DNA from: JAFIEN01 sp051859505
GTDB taxonomy: Bacteria > Pseudomonadota > Alphaproteobacteria > Rhodobacterales > Rhodobacteraceae
Direction of reading: 5' to 3'
DNA: 9,317 bases
NCBI GenBank assembly: GCA_051859505.1
Contig: JBHYFN010000079.1
Span: forward strand, 1 to 9,317
Position 1 is the stretch's first letter. Each line of letters starts with the position of its first letter. The notes beneath the pieces were generated by a model. It ran no database searches and was not told the origin of the DNA. It saw only the letters and a program-made list of their open reading frames with translations. Below are positions 1-6,016 of the stretch, piece by piece. Both the position numbers and the translations under genes were made by a program.

Positions 1-363
1 TTCCAGCACCAGGAAGGCGATCATGTATTCCTTCACCCGATGCGTCACATCCCAGCAGGCCGCGATCACCAGCGGCATCAGGAAGGTCGTCAGCATCACG
101 AACAGGATCGAGATCCCGTCGACCCCCATCCGGTAGCGCAGGCCCAGAAGCCAGGCCTTGTCCTCGACGAACTGGAAGTCGGTGTTCTGGGGGTCGAAGC
201 CGAACAGGATGAAAAGCGAAACGATGAAGGTGAATACCGTCGTCGCCAGCGCCACCCATTTGGCGTTGGATTGCGCGGCTGCATCCTCGCCCCGCAGGAA
301 CAGCGCCAGAATCGCGGCCCCCACCAGCGGGATGAAGGTCGTGAGCGAAAGCAGGTTGCCCAT
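1..363 (-). CDS. nuoM: NADH-quinone oxidoreductase subunit M, N-terminal part (3' end outside window)
   Basis: Antiporter-like membrane subunit (ND4 homologue) of the proton-pumping arm. The window holds the first 121 codons, starting at ATG 363-361 and open to the window edge. Hydrophobic segments at about 2-23 and 36-54 are followed by the lumenal loop FDPQNTDFQFVEDKAWL (56-72) and the family hallmark YRMGVDGISILFVMLTTFLM (77-96), then YMIAFLVLE at 113-121. The functional glutamate and lysines of the proton channel fall outside the window. The start overlaps the nuoL stop by one base, so the genes are coupled, with a GGCGGGG tract upstream as probable ribosome-binding site. Confidence 0.97.
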   Translation of the reverse strand, partial: MGNLLSLTTFIPLVGAAILALFLRGEDAAAQSNAKWVALATTVFTFIVSLFILFGFDPQNTDFQFVEDKAWLLGLRYRMGVDGISILFVMLTTFLMPLVIAACWDVTHRVKEYMIAFLVLE

Positions 364-2435
364 CAGTCAGCCCCCCCGCCGAGCGTCATCCAGGTCAAGA
401 GGACGGCAAGCCCGAGGATCATGTAGAAAACATAGGTGAACATGTATCCCGACTGCGCCCGCCCCGCGAGGCGGGTGAGGAAGGGGATCGCCCCCATCGC
501 CACGCCGTTGATCCCCCCGTCGATCACCGCCCCATCCCCGCGCTTCCACAGGAAGCGGCCAAGGCCGATGGCGGGTTTCACGAAGAGGAAGTCGTAGATC
601 TCGTCGAAATACCATTTGTTCAGCAGGAAGTTGTAAAGCGGTCTCTGGTTCTCGGCCAGTTTCGCGGGCCAGTCGGGCCGGCGGATATACATCTGATAGG
701 CCAGCGCAAGCCCCAGTATCATCGCGATGAAGGGGCTGACCTTGACCCAGTCGGGCACGTAATGGGCATCCTCCAGCACCGTATTGCCCGGAGCGATATG
801 GATCGCCCCCTGCCCCGGCAGCCCGGTGAAGACGTAATGGGGTTTCGCGTCGCCATGCGCAGCGTCGTGCTCATCGCCGTGTTCTTCGCCATGTGCCGCA
901 ACCGCCTCGTAGGGCACGCCAAAGAAGCGGGCGACCTGGTCGACATGGCCGAAGAAGCTGGAATAGAAGACCATCCCCGAAAACACCGCCCCGATCCCCA
1001 GCACGCCCAGCGGCACCAGCATCACGCGCGGGCTTTCATGGGCGTGGTCATGGGTGTGATGATCGCCGCGCGGCTTGCCGAAGAAGGTCAGGAACATCAG
1101 CCGCCAGCTGTAGAAGCTGGTCATCGCCGCCGCGATCACGAGGGTCCAGAAGGCGAACCCTCCGGCCCCGGCATAGGCGCTTTCGATCACCGCATCCTTC
1201 GAGATGAAGCCCGCGAAACCGATATGGGTCAGCGGAATGCCCACGCCGGTGATGGCCAGCGTGCCGATCAGCATCGCCCAGAAGGTATAGGGGATCTTGT
1301 GCCGCAGCCCGCCGTAATTGCGCATGTCCTGTTCGTGATGCATCGCATGGATGACCGAGCCCGCGCCCAGAAACAGCATCGCCTTGAAGAAGGCATGGGT
1401 CAGCAGGTGGAACATCGCCACCGAATAGACGCCCACACCGGCGGCCACGAACATGAAGCCCAGTTGCGAACAGGTGGAATAGGCGATCACGCGCTTGATG
1501 TCGTTCTGCACAAGGCCCACGGTCGCCGCGAAGAACGCCGTGGCGGCTCCGAGGAAGACGACAAAACCCATCGCATTGGGCGCATATTCCATCACCGGCG
1601 ACATGCGGCAGACAAGGAACACCCCCGCCGTCACCATGGTCGCGGCATGGATCAGGGCGGAAACCGGCGTCGGCCCCTCCATCGCGTCGGGCAACCAGGT
1701 GTGCAGGATCAGCTGCGCCGATTTCCCCATCGCACCGATGAACAGCAGGAGCGCCACCACCTCGAGCGCCGACCACTCGCCCCAGAGGAAGGTCAGCTGC
1801 GTTTCGGTCAGGCCCGGCACGGCGGCAAAGATATCGTCGAAGCGGATCGAGTCGGTCAGGAAGAACAGCGCGAAGATGCCAAGCGCAAAGCCGAAATCCC
1901 CGACCCGGTTGACGACGAAAGCCTTGATCGCCGCGGCATTGGCCGAGGGCTTGCGATAGTAGAACCCGATCAGAAGGTAGGAGGCGACCCCCACCCCTTC
2001 CCAGCCAAAGAACATCTGGACAAGGTTGTCGGCCGTCACCAGCATCAGCATGGCGAAGGTGAAGAACGACAGATAGGCAAAGAAGCGCGCCTTGTAATGC
2101 TCGCCCTCGCGCCAGTTCTCGTCATGCGCCATGTAGCCGAAGGAATAAAGGTGCACGAGCGCCGAGACGGTGGTGATCACGATCAGCATGGTCGCGGTCA
2201 GCCGGTCCATACGGATCGCCCAGTCGGTATAAAGATCGCCGCTTTCGATCCAGCGCAGGATCTGGACGGTATAGGTCTCTCCGTCGAAGGTCAGGAAGAC
2301 GATCCAGGACAGCAGCGCCGACAGGAACAGAAGGCCGGTGGTGATCCACTGGGCCGCCGTCTCGCCCGTCAGGCGCCAACCGAAACCGGCGATGAGCGCG
2401 CCCACAAGCGGGGCGAACAGGATGATGGTTTCCAT
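363..2435 (-). CDS. nuoL: NADH-quinone oxidoreductase subunit L (distal antiporter-like subunit)
   Basis: Largest membrane subunit of complex I (ND5 homologue), a Mrp-antiporter-like proton channel at the arm's tip that also carries the long lateral helix. It has 690 residues with an extended C-terminal part (about 560-690) typical of NuoL. Key residues are present: Glu145 in FFGWEGVGVASYLLIGF, Lys238 in GAMGKSAQLILHTWLPDAM, the EGPTPVSALIHAATM block with His263, Lys351 in HAFFKAMLFLGAGS, and Lys413/Asp414 in GFISKDAVIE. Two His-rich hydrophilic stretches lie at 459-466 (HHTHDHAH) and 515-533. ATG at 2435-2433 has AAAGG about 9 bases upstream, four bases after nuoK. Its TGA shares one base with the nuoM ATG (TGATG at 365-361). 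Confidence 0.98.
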   Translation of the reverse strand: METIILFAPLVGALIAGFGWRLTGETAAQWITTGLLFLSALLSWIVFLTFDGETYTVQILRWIESGDLYTDWAIRMDRLTATMLIVITTVSALVHLYSFGYMAHDENWREGEHYKARFFAYLSFFTFAMLMLVTADNLVQMFFGWEGVGVASYLLIGFYYRKPSANAAAIKAFVVNRVGDFGFALGIFALFFLTDSIRFDDIFAAVPGLTETQLTFLWGEWSALEVVALLLFIGAMGKSAQLILHTWLPDAMEGPTPVSALIHAATMVTAGVFLVCRMSPVMEYAPNAMGFVVFLGAATAFFAATVGLVQNDIKRVIAYSTCSQLGFMFVAAGVGVYSVAMFHLLTHAFFKAMLFLGAGSVIHAMHHEQDMRNYGGLRHKIPYTFWAMLIGTLAITGVGIPLTHIGFAGFISKDAVIESAYAGAGGFAFWTLVIAAAMTSFYSWRLMFLTFFGKPRGDHHTHDHAHESPRVMLVPLGVLGIGAVFSGMVFYSSFFGHVDQVARFFGVPYEAVAAHGEEHGDEHDAAHGDAKPHYVFTGLPGQGAIHIAPGNTVLEDAHYVPDWVKVSPFIAMILGLALAYQMYIRRPDWPAKLAENQRPLYNFLLNKWYFDEIYDFLFVKPAIGLGRFLWKRGDGAVIDGGINGVAMGAIPFLTRLAGRAQSGYMFTYVFYMILGLAVLLTWMTLGGGAD

Positions 2436-2439
2436 CGGA

Positions 2440-2745
2440 TCAGCCTTTCATCACGTTGACGTCTTCAACGTCGATGGTGCCACGCGTGCGGAAGAAACAG
2501 ACAAGGATCGCCAGCCCGATCGCCGCCTCGGCCGCGGCCACGGTCAGCACGAAGAGGGTGAAGACCTGCCCCACCAGATCGCCGAGAAAGCTCGAGAAGG
2601 CGACGAGGTTGATATTGACCGCCAGGAGCATCAGCTCGATCGACATCAAGAGGATGATGACGTTCTTGCGGTTCAGGAACAGGCCGAAGATCCCGATCAC
2701 GAACAGGGCCGCCGCCACTGTCAGGTAATGTTCAAGTCCGATCAT
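2440..2745 (-). CDS. nuoK: NADH-quinone oxidoreductase subunit K
   Basis: Small membrane-arm subunit (ND4L homologue) with 101 residues and three transmembrane helices (about 4-22, 28-50, 60-85). Both conserved membrane glutamates are present: Glu37 in MSIELMLLAVN, equivalent to E. coli Glu36, and Glu73 in AAAEAAIGLAIL, equivalent to E. coli Glu72; these belong to the central proton-transfer axis. The short acidic tail DVEDVNVMKG is cytoplasmic or exposed. ATG at 2745-2743 has AAGGCGG about 6 bases upstream. The TGA ends four bases before nuoL. Its upstream neighbour is an exported-protein gene instead of nuoJ, which is the main departure from the usual order. Confidence 0.98.
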   Translation of the reverse strand: MIGLEHYLTVAAALFVIGIFGLFLNRKNVIILLMSIELMLLAVNINLVAFSSFLGDLVGQVFTLFVLTVAAAEAAIGLAILVCFFRTRGTIDVEDVNVMKG

Positions 2746-2774
2746 CGTTCCGCCTTCTTGTTCCCGTCACTCAT
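2742..2774 (-). other. possible 10-codon ORF overlapping the nuoK start
   Basis: In the 39-base gap before nuoK the minus strand reads ATG, then SDGNKKAER, then TGA, with the TGA overlapping the nuoK ATG by four bases (ATGA at 2745-2742). Overlap of this type is how other genes here are coupled. No good Shine-Dalgarno precedes it, and a frame this short arises easily by chance, so it is recorded only as a candidate leader peptide. Confidence 0.15.
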
Positions 2775-2784
2775 TGTCGGCTTT

Positions 2785-3270
2785 TCATTGCTCGTAGTAG
2801 GGTTTCACCGCGCAGGCGCAACTCTGATAGGGCACCTGCACCACCCGCGTCACGGCGCCGTCGGCCGCTGCCAGCCGCGCCAGATCCTGAAAGCTGTAGC
2901 TTTCGGGATTGTCCGGCGAGGCGCGGTCCCGAATGCCGCTGTCGACCTTGATCCAGCGATCCTCGAAGGCGCGCTCGCTCAATCCCCGCCGCAGGACGCG
3001 GGCAACCAGCTGGGTCGCGCTCGGGCAATGTTCGAGAATGACCAGAAGGTCTCCGTTGTCCACATCGAAGGAATAGATCATGAAATCCGCGCCGATCGGA
3101 TCGTGGTAATAGCCGAACCAGTCCGGATCGGCGACCCCGATCGCCCGACGCTCTGCCGCGCCGACAAGATCGTGGGAACAGGCCGGCAAGGGCGGCGCCA
3201 GGGCCGAAGCCGGGGCCGCCATCAGGCCAAGGGCCAGGGCGGCACAGCGGGCAAGGATCCGAGTGGTCAT
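2785..3270 (-). CDS. exported four-Cys protein, fourth accessory gene, divergent family member
   Basis: A 161-residue protein I do not recognise. The first 25 residues form a signal peptide (Arg4 and Arg8, hydrophobic 10-24, ASALA). Four Cys remain in the mature part: 31, 82, 151 and 153. It shares the plan of its neighbours: an early Cys, a central strand DLLVILEHC (74-82), a helical stretch FQDLARLAAADG (127-138) and a C-terminal C-x-C (SCAC, 150-153). Overall identity is low, so membership of the same family is inferred, not proved. It lacks the second and third Cys of the six-Cys pair. The tail KPYYEQ and the segment DWFGYYHD (50-57) are rich in aromatic residues. The ATG at 3270-3268 lies 3 bases after the previous stop; the only upstream purine tract is GGGGGG. 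It stops at 2787-2785, 39 bases before nuoK. Confidence 0.78.
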   Translation of the reverse strand: MTTRILARCAALALGLMAAPASALAPPLPACSHDLVGAAERRAIGVADPDWFGYYHDPIGADFMIYSFDVDNGDLLVILEHCPSATQLVARVLRRGLSERAFEDRWIKVDSGIRDRASPDNPESYSFQDLARLAAADGAVTRVVQVPYQSCACAVKPYYEQ

Positions 3271-3273
3271 CGC

Positions 3274-3807
3274 CTATTCCCCCCCGATCCGCTGGACCCG
3301 CTCGCAGACGCAGCCCAGCGGCACCGCAACCCCGGCGATCTCGATGGCCTCGCCGATGTCGAGCAGGGTCAGGTCCGCATAACCGCTCGACAGGGCGTTC
3401 TGCTGCAGATCGTCCAGGCCCGCCCCCTCGGTCAGCACCTGCCGGGCCAGTTCCTCCAGCCCCTGGCTGTTCAGCTCGTGCCCTTCGGGATAGCCGGAGA
3501 CGCGCTGGTCATGGCCGATCACCAGCACCCGGTCAGAGGCGCAGTCATGCACGACCAGCCGGTGGCCTTCGTCGCAGGCATTGCCGACAACCAGATCCTG
3601 CAGGATGACCGGCTGATCCATGTTGCGCGCGCCCAGAAGCGCGACCCGGGTGTCCTCTTCCGGCTGCCAGGCCAGGGCGCAGGCATGGCCTTCCTCGGGC
3701 ACAAGGCTCACCTCTTGCGCGATGGGGTCACAGGCCTGTGCGGCGACCGGCAGAACCAGACAGCCAAGCAGACCGACAATCGACAAACACGCACCAACCC
3801 TTGGCAT
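3274..3807 (-). CDS. exported six-Cys protein, third accessory gene, paralogue of the previous
   Basis: A 177-residue protein of unknown function. Residues 1-25 look like a signal peptide (Arg3, hydrophobic 7-21, VAAQA before Cys26). Mature Cys are at 26, 43, 78, 89, 166 and 168, matching the upstream paralogue almost exactly in spacing. Shared blocks include GNACD (75-79), RLVVHDC (83-89), VLVIG (94-98) and GCVC (165-168). The segment 112-145 (LNSQGLEELARQVLTEGAGLDDLQ) is probably helical and acidic. I start it at ATG 3807-3805, which overlaps the previous TGA by one base; a GTG one codon earlier is also possible. A GGTGGGGG tract precedes the start. It ends with TAG at 3276-3274, three bases before the next ATG, so the genes 3807-4337, 3274-3807 and 2785-3270 look like a coupled set. 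Confidence 0.82.
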   Translation of the reverse strand: MPRVGACLSIVGLLGCLVLPVAAQACDPIAQEVSLVPEEGHACALAWQPEEDTRVALLGARNMDQPVILQDLVVGNACDEGHRLVVHDCASDRVLVIGHDQRVSGYPEGHELNSQGLEELARQVLTEGAGLDDLQQNALSSGYADLTLLDIGEAIEIAGVAVPLGCVCERVQRIGGE

Positions 3808-4337
3808 CACCCACCCCCACCATCGTAAAACAAGGAACAGGCGCAGCCGGTCGTGACGTCGAAATCGCCCGCCTGCACCTTCTGACCCGAGATCACCCGC
3901 GCGCTCACCTCAAGGCCAAGCGCGCTTGCGCGCTCCTCGATCCCCGCCAGCGTCGTCGGCGTCCCGGCCTCAGCCCCGTCCAGATAGGCGGCCAGATCTT
4001 CCAGCGCCTGACCGCTCTCGTCCGGGTCGCCCGCGATCTGCCGCACCGGCCCGATCCGGATCACATCGGCCGTGCCGCAATCATGCACGACAAGGTGCAC
4101 CTCCATGTCGCAGCCATTGCCGTCGGTCAGCCGCTGCAGTGTGATCCCGGCGCCAAGGTCGTAGGCCTCGCCCAGCTCGACCATCCGGTCGGTCTCGAGC
4201 GTCCATCGGGCGGTGCAGGCCTTGCCGAAGATCGGCGCCTCGGCCGGCTCATAGGGCAGGAAACGGCAGGCCTGGGCCGCGCCGGGCAGGAGGAGTGCCG
4301 CGACGGAAAGGCACAGGAGCGTGGGGGCAAGCCTCAT
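3807..4337 (-). CDS. exported six-Cys protein, second accessory gene, paralogue of the next
   Basis: A 176-residue protein of unknown function. Residues 1-23 are a clear signal peptide (Arg2, hydrophobic core 6-19, GAAQA before Cys24), predicting a periplasmic protein. The mature part has six Cys at 24, 41, 76, 87, 165 and 167. The spacing is 17, 35, 11, 78 and 2, nearly identical to the next gene's 17, 35, 11, 77 and 2. Both share GNGCD/GNACD, HLVVHDC/RLVVHDC and a C-terminal C-x-C, so they are paralogues, probably with matching disulfides. The frame is open upstream to 4481, but the ATG at 4337-4335 is chosen because the signal peptide starts there and GGGAGG lies 9 bases upstream. It ends in a Gly run, and its TGA shares one base with the next ATG (TGATG at 3809-3805). 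The nuo link is positional only. Confidence 0.82.
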   Translation of the reverse strand: MRLAPTLLCLSVAALLLPGAAQACRFLPYEPAEAPIFGKACTARWTLETDRMVELGEAYDLGAGITLQRLTDGNGCDMEVHLVVHDCGTADVIRIGPVRQIAGDPDESGQALEDLAAYLDGAEAGTPTTLAGIEERASALGLEVSARVISGQKVQAGDFDVTTGCACSLFYDGGGG

Positions 4338-4341
4338 CCTT

Positions 4342-4361
4342 CCGCACCTCCCAAGGTGCGG
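4342..4361 (-). promoter_or_regulatory. hairpin overlapping the Shine-Dalgarno of the 3807-4337 gene
   Basis: On the minus strand the arms CCGCACCT and AGGTGCGG form a perfect 8-bp stem around a TGGG loop, ending 4 bases before the ATG at 4337. The best Shine-Dalgarno (GGGAGG) straddles the loop and the start of the second arm, so a folded hairpin would partly hide it. The sequence of the stem is certain; a role in limiting translation is inferred. Confidence 0.5.
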
Positions 4362-4372
4362 ACGCGGCCCCG

Positions 4373-4387
4373 TGCCCCGCCGGGGCA
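4373..4387 (-). other. GC-rich stem-loop in the leader of the second accessory gene
   Basis: TGCCCC (4373-4378) and GGGGCA (4382-4387) are perfect inverted arms around three bases, in the 187-base gap 4338-4524. It lies about 11 bases upstream of the second hairpin that covers the ribosome-binding site of the gene at 3807-4337. I see no convincing -35/-10 promoter in this gap; apart from these structures nothing else is recognisable there. Confidence 0.4.
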
Positions 4388-4502
4388 AAGGCTCTGCACT
4401 CTGTCCTCTGATGCGAACCCGGCCATTTGCCGCCTGCGTCCTTCTTTCGTCCTGGGCCCGTCCCGGCCCCTTGCCTGTCATTTCGCGCCTTCGGCCCCGC
4501 AG

Positions 4503-4515
4503 CCCGGCGGCCGGG
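4503..4515 (-). other. short GC hairpin just after the first accessory gene
   Basis: CCCGG (4503-4507) and CCGGG (4511-4515) are inverted around three bases, 9 bases downstream of the preceding stop codon on the minus strand. It is compact and GC-rich but lacks a T-tract, so it could at most be a weak pausing or end-protecting structure. In such GC-rich DNA a stem of this size can arise by chance. Confidence 0.3.
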
Positions 4516-4524
4516 TCGCCTGCC

Positions 4525-4977
4525 CTACATCTCGGGGCAACTGAACTGCGGCTCGATATTCGGCAGATCGCAGCCGCAGTGACCCGCGCTCAACTCGACC
4601 CGCGTCGCATCGAAGCCTTGCGATTGCGCCTGGGCAAACAGGCGATCCGGGTCGAACCGCGCGCCCGGCTGCATCGCCCGCTCGAACAGCTCGCTCGCCG
4701 CGTTGTAGCTCACCCAGTCCTGGTCGATCCCCATCACCATGACGCCCTGCCGGCTGCTGCAATTCACCAGCACGAGCCGCGAGGTATAATCCGCCATATC
4801 GGCCAGGAATTCGCGGAACTGCACCAGATCGCCCTCGTGCCCCTCGAGCGAGGCGATCCCGCGCGCCGTCGGGCATTCCGGCGGCATCCCCACACAGGCC
4901 GATGCCGCGCTGCCGGCAACAGACAGGCCAAGCGCGACCGCAAGCAGCGGCCCCGGGTGAAGGCGGCCCCCGCTCAC
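4525..4977 (-). CDS. exported Cys-containing protein, first of four tandem accessory genes
   Basis: A 150-residue protein I do not recognise. Residues 1-27 form a signal peptide (Arg5, hydrophobic 11-24, ASA before Cys28), so it is probably periplasmic. The mature part has six Cys (28, 35, 73, 134, 136, 147) that could form disulfides. A central strand RLVLVNC (67-73) followed by GVMVMGIDQ matches RLVVHDC and VLVIGHDQ in the protein from 3274-3807, and both end near a C-x-C (GHCGCD here), so distant paralogy is likely. It starts with GTG at 4977-4975, sharing four bases (GTGA) with the nuoJ stop; AGGGG lies just upstream and no ATG start would keep the signal peptide. The stop TAG is at 4527-4525, and a 187-base gap follows. 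Confidence 0.8.
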   Translation of the reverse strand: MSGGRLHPGPLLAVALGLSVAGSAASACVGMPPECPTARGIASLEGHEGDLVQFREFLADMADYTSRLVLVNCSSRQGVMVMGIDQDWVSYNAASELFERAMQPGARFDPDRLFAQAQSQGFDATRVELSAGHCGCDLPNIEPQFSCPEM

Positions 4978-5579
4978 AGCCCCTGCCCCGGCTTGACGTC
5001 CTTCAGCTCCAGCGCCTTCTCGGGATCGCGGAACATCTGGGCCAGCACATCCTGCCGCTTCACATCCGAGCGATGGCGCAGGGTCAGCACGATGGCCCCG
5101 ATCATCGCGACCAGAAGGACAAGCCCGGCCAGCTGGAACAGCAGGAAATACTGGTCATAAAGGATCAGGCCAAGCTGGCGGGTATTCTCGGCGGTGCCGA
5201 TCGGGGCGGCCAGCCGCGCCTCGGCCCCGTCGTCGACCTGCCAGACGCCGAAGGCCAGCGCCAGCTGCATCAGGATCACCACGCCGATCAAGAGGGCCAG
5301 CGGCATGTAGCGCGCCATCTCGGCCTTGAGCGCGGCGAAATCGATGTCGAGCATCATGACGACGAAGAGAAACAGCACCGCGACCGCGCCGACATAGACG
5401 ATGATCAGCAGCATGGCGACGAATTCCGCGCCCAGAAGCACGAAAAGCCCCGCCGAAGACAGGAAGGCCAGGATCAGCCAGAGCACCGAATGCACCGGGT
5501 TGCGGCTGATCACGGTCATCAAGCCGCCCATGAGCGTGGTGATCGCGAAGGCGTAGAAGGTGAAGGCCGCTACCGTCAT
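4974..5579 (-). CDS. nuoJ: NADH-quinone oxidoreductase subunit J
   Basis: Membrane subunit (ND6 homologue) with 201 residues and five hydrophobic segments (about 3-23, 29-49, 53-77, 92-113, 142-166). The third carries the hallmark LLIIVYVGAVAVLFLFVVMM (57-76), which contains the Tyr/Gly-rich pi-bulge helix involved in coupling, preceded by the conserved Glu52. A hydrophilic tail from about 168 to 201 faces the cytoplasm. The frame stays open upstream to 6032, but the ATG at 5579-5577 is chosen because it aligns with NuoJ N-termini, overlaps the CMD stop as ATGA, and has AGGAG about 9 bases upstream. Its TGA (4976-4974) overlaps the GTG of the next gene. Unusually, nuoK does not follow; four exported-protein genes intervene. 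Confidence 0.97.
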   Translation of the reverse strand: MTVAAFTFYAFAITTLMGGLMTVISRNPVHSVLWLILAFLSSAGLFVLLGAEFVAMLLIIVYVGAVAVLFLFVVMMLDIDFAALKAEMARYMPLALLIGVVILMQLALAFGVWQVDDGAEARLAAPIGTAENTRQLGLILYDQYFLLFQLAGLVLLVAMIGAIVLTLRHRSDVKRQDVLAQMFRDPEKALELKDVKPGQGL

Positions 5580-5974
5580 TCGTCCGTCTCCTCTTCCATG
5601 ACCTCGGTGGCGAGTTCCATCGCCCGGGTCATTGCGGGGATCCCGCCGAACAGGCCCATCATGGCGATGGTCTCGGCGATTTCCTGTTTGCTGGCCCCGG
5701 CTTCGCGCGCATGGCGCACGGTCAGGCGGACCTGCGCCTCGGCCTGGGCGCCCAGGATGGTCAGACCTCCCAGCGTGAGCAGGAGCCGGGTCTTGGCATC
5801 CAGCCCCTCGGGGTTGAGGGTCTTGCCCATGAAGGTTTCCATCAGCTCGCGCGGCATCGTCGGCCAAAGCGCCTCGAACCCCTTGGGGGTGAAGGATTCC
5901 AGCGCCGGATTGAGCGCGCGCGCCCAGTCCTGACCCATCTTCATCATGGCTGCGAAGGGATTGGGATCGCTCAT
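5576..5974 (-). CDS. carboxymuconolactone decarboxylase (CMD/AhpD-fold) family protein
   Basis: A 132-residue soluble protein without signal peptide. The central and C-terminal part has the all-helical CMD pattern: LDAKTRLLLTLGGLTILGAQAEAQ (about 58-81), VRHAREAGASKQEIAETIAMM (87-106) and GLFGGIPAMTRAMELATEVMEE (107-128). The family includes gamma-carboxymuconolactone decarboxylase and the AhpD alkylhydroperoxidase, but this protein has no cysteine, so AhpD-type C-x-x-C peroxidase chemistry is excluded. The first 35 residues (FAAMMKMGQDWARALNPALE) are unlike the family core and resemble a helical region seen in phasin-type proteins, which is only a weak impression. The ATG at 5974-5972 has GGAGG 4 bases upstream. 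Its TGA overlaps the nuoJ ATG by 4 bases (ATGA at 5579-5576), so nuoJ translation is probably coupled to it. The substrate is unknown and the link to complex I rests on position only. Confidence 0.88.
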   Translation of the reverse strand: MSDPNPFAAMMKMGQDWARALNPALESFTPKGFEALWPTMPRELMETFMGKTLNPEGLDAKTRLLLTLGGLTILGAQAEAQVRLTVRHAREAGASKQEIAETIAMMGLFGGIPAMTRAMELATEVMEEETDE

Positions 5975-5993
5975 GCCGCCTCCGCCCGGGAAG

Positions 5994-6015
5994 GCGATTT
6001 CTGAACAGAAATCGC
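5994..6015. repeat. perfect 10-bp palindrome, spacer 2, downstream of nuoI
   Basis: Arms GCGATTTCTG (5994-6003) and CAGAAATCGC (6006-6015) are exact reverse complements around AA. In RNA of either strand this gives a hairpin of about 8-9 bp with a small loop. It lies between the nuoI stop and the next ORF, about 10 bases upstream of that gene's Shine-Dalgarno region. There is no run of T after it on the minus strand, so it is not a classical intrinsic terminator. It could be an intergenic palindromic repeat unit, an mRNA processing or stabilising hairpin, or a dimeric protein-binding site; the sequence alone does not decide. Confidence 0.75.
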
Positions 6016-6016
6016 A

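Noticed and set aside
762..2459. A 565-codon open frame on the plus strand opposite nuoL
   Set aside because: It is antisense to a gene with all family motifs. Its composition (rich in Arg, His, Gln, Gly, Asp) is what high-GC DNA gives on the opposite strand, and it matches no protein I know.
2338..3828. A 496-codon plus-strand open frame opposite nuoK and two accessory genes
   Set aside because: It spans three convincing minus-strand genes and has the same low-complexity antisense composition. The minus-strand frames have signal peptides, coupled starts and shared motifs.
4338..4481. N-terminal extension of the 3807-4337 gene up to 4481
   Set aside because: The added 48 residues are Arg/Gly/Pro-rich and would bury the signal peptide. 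The ATG at 4337 has a Shine-Dalgarno and begins the signal peptide directly.
4525..4977. First accessory protein as a lipoprotein (Cys28 after the hydrophobic segment)
   Set aside because: The residues before Cys28 are A-S-A, not a normal lipobox with Leu at -3, and they fit a signal peptidase I site. Its paralogues show the same AQA-C pattern.
5576..5974. AhpD-type alkylhydroperoxidase
   Set aside because: The protein contains no cysteine, so the C-x-x-C needed for that activity is missing.
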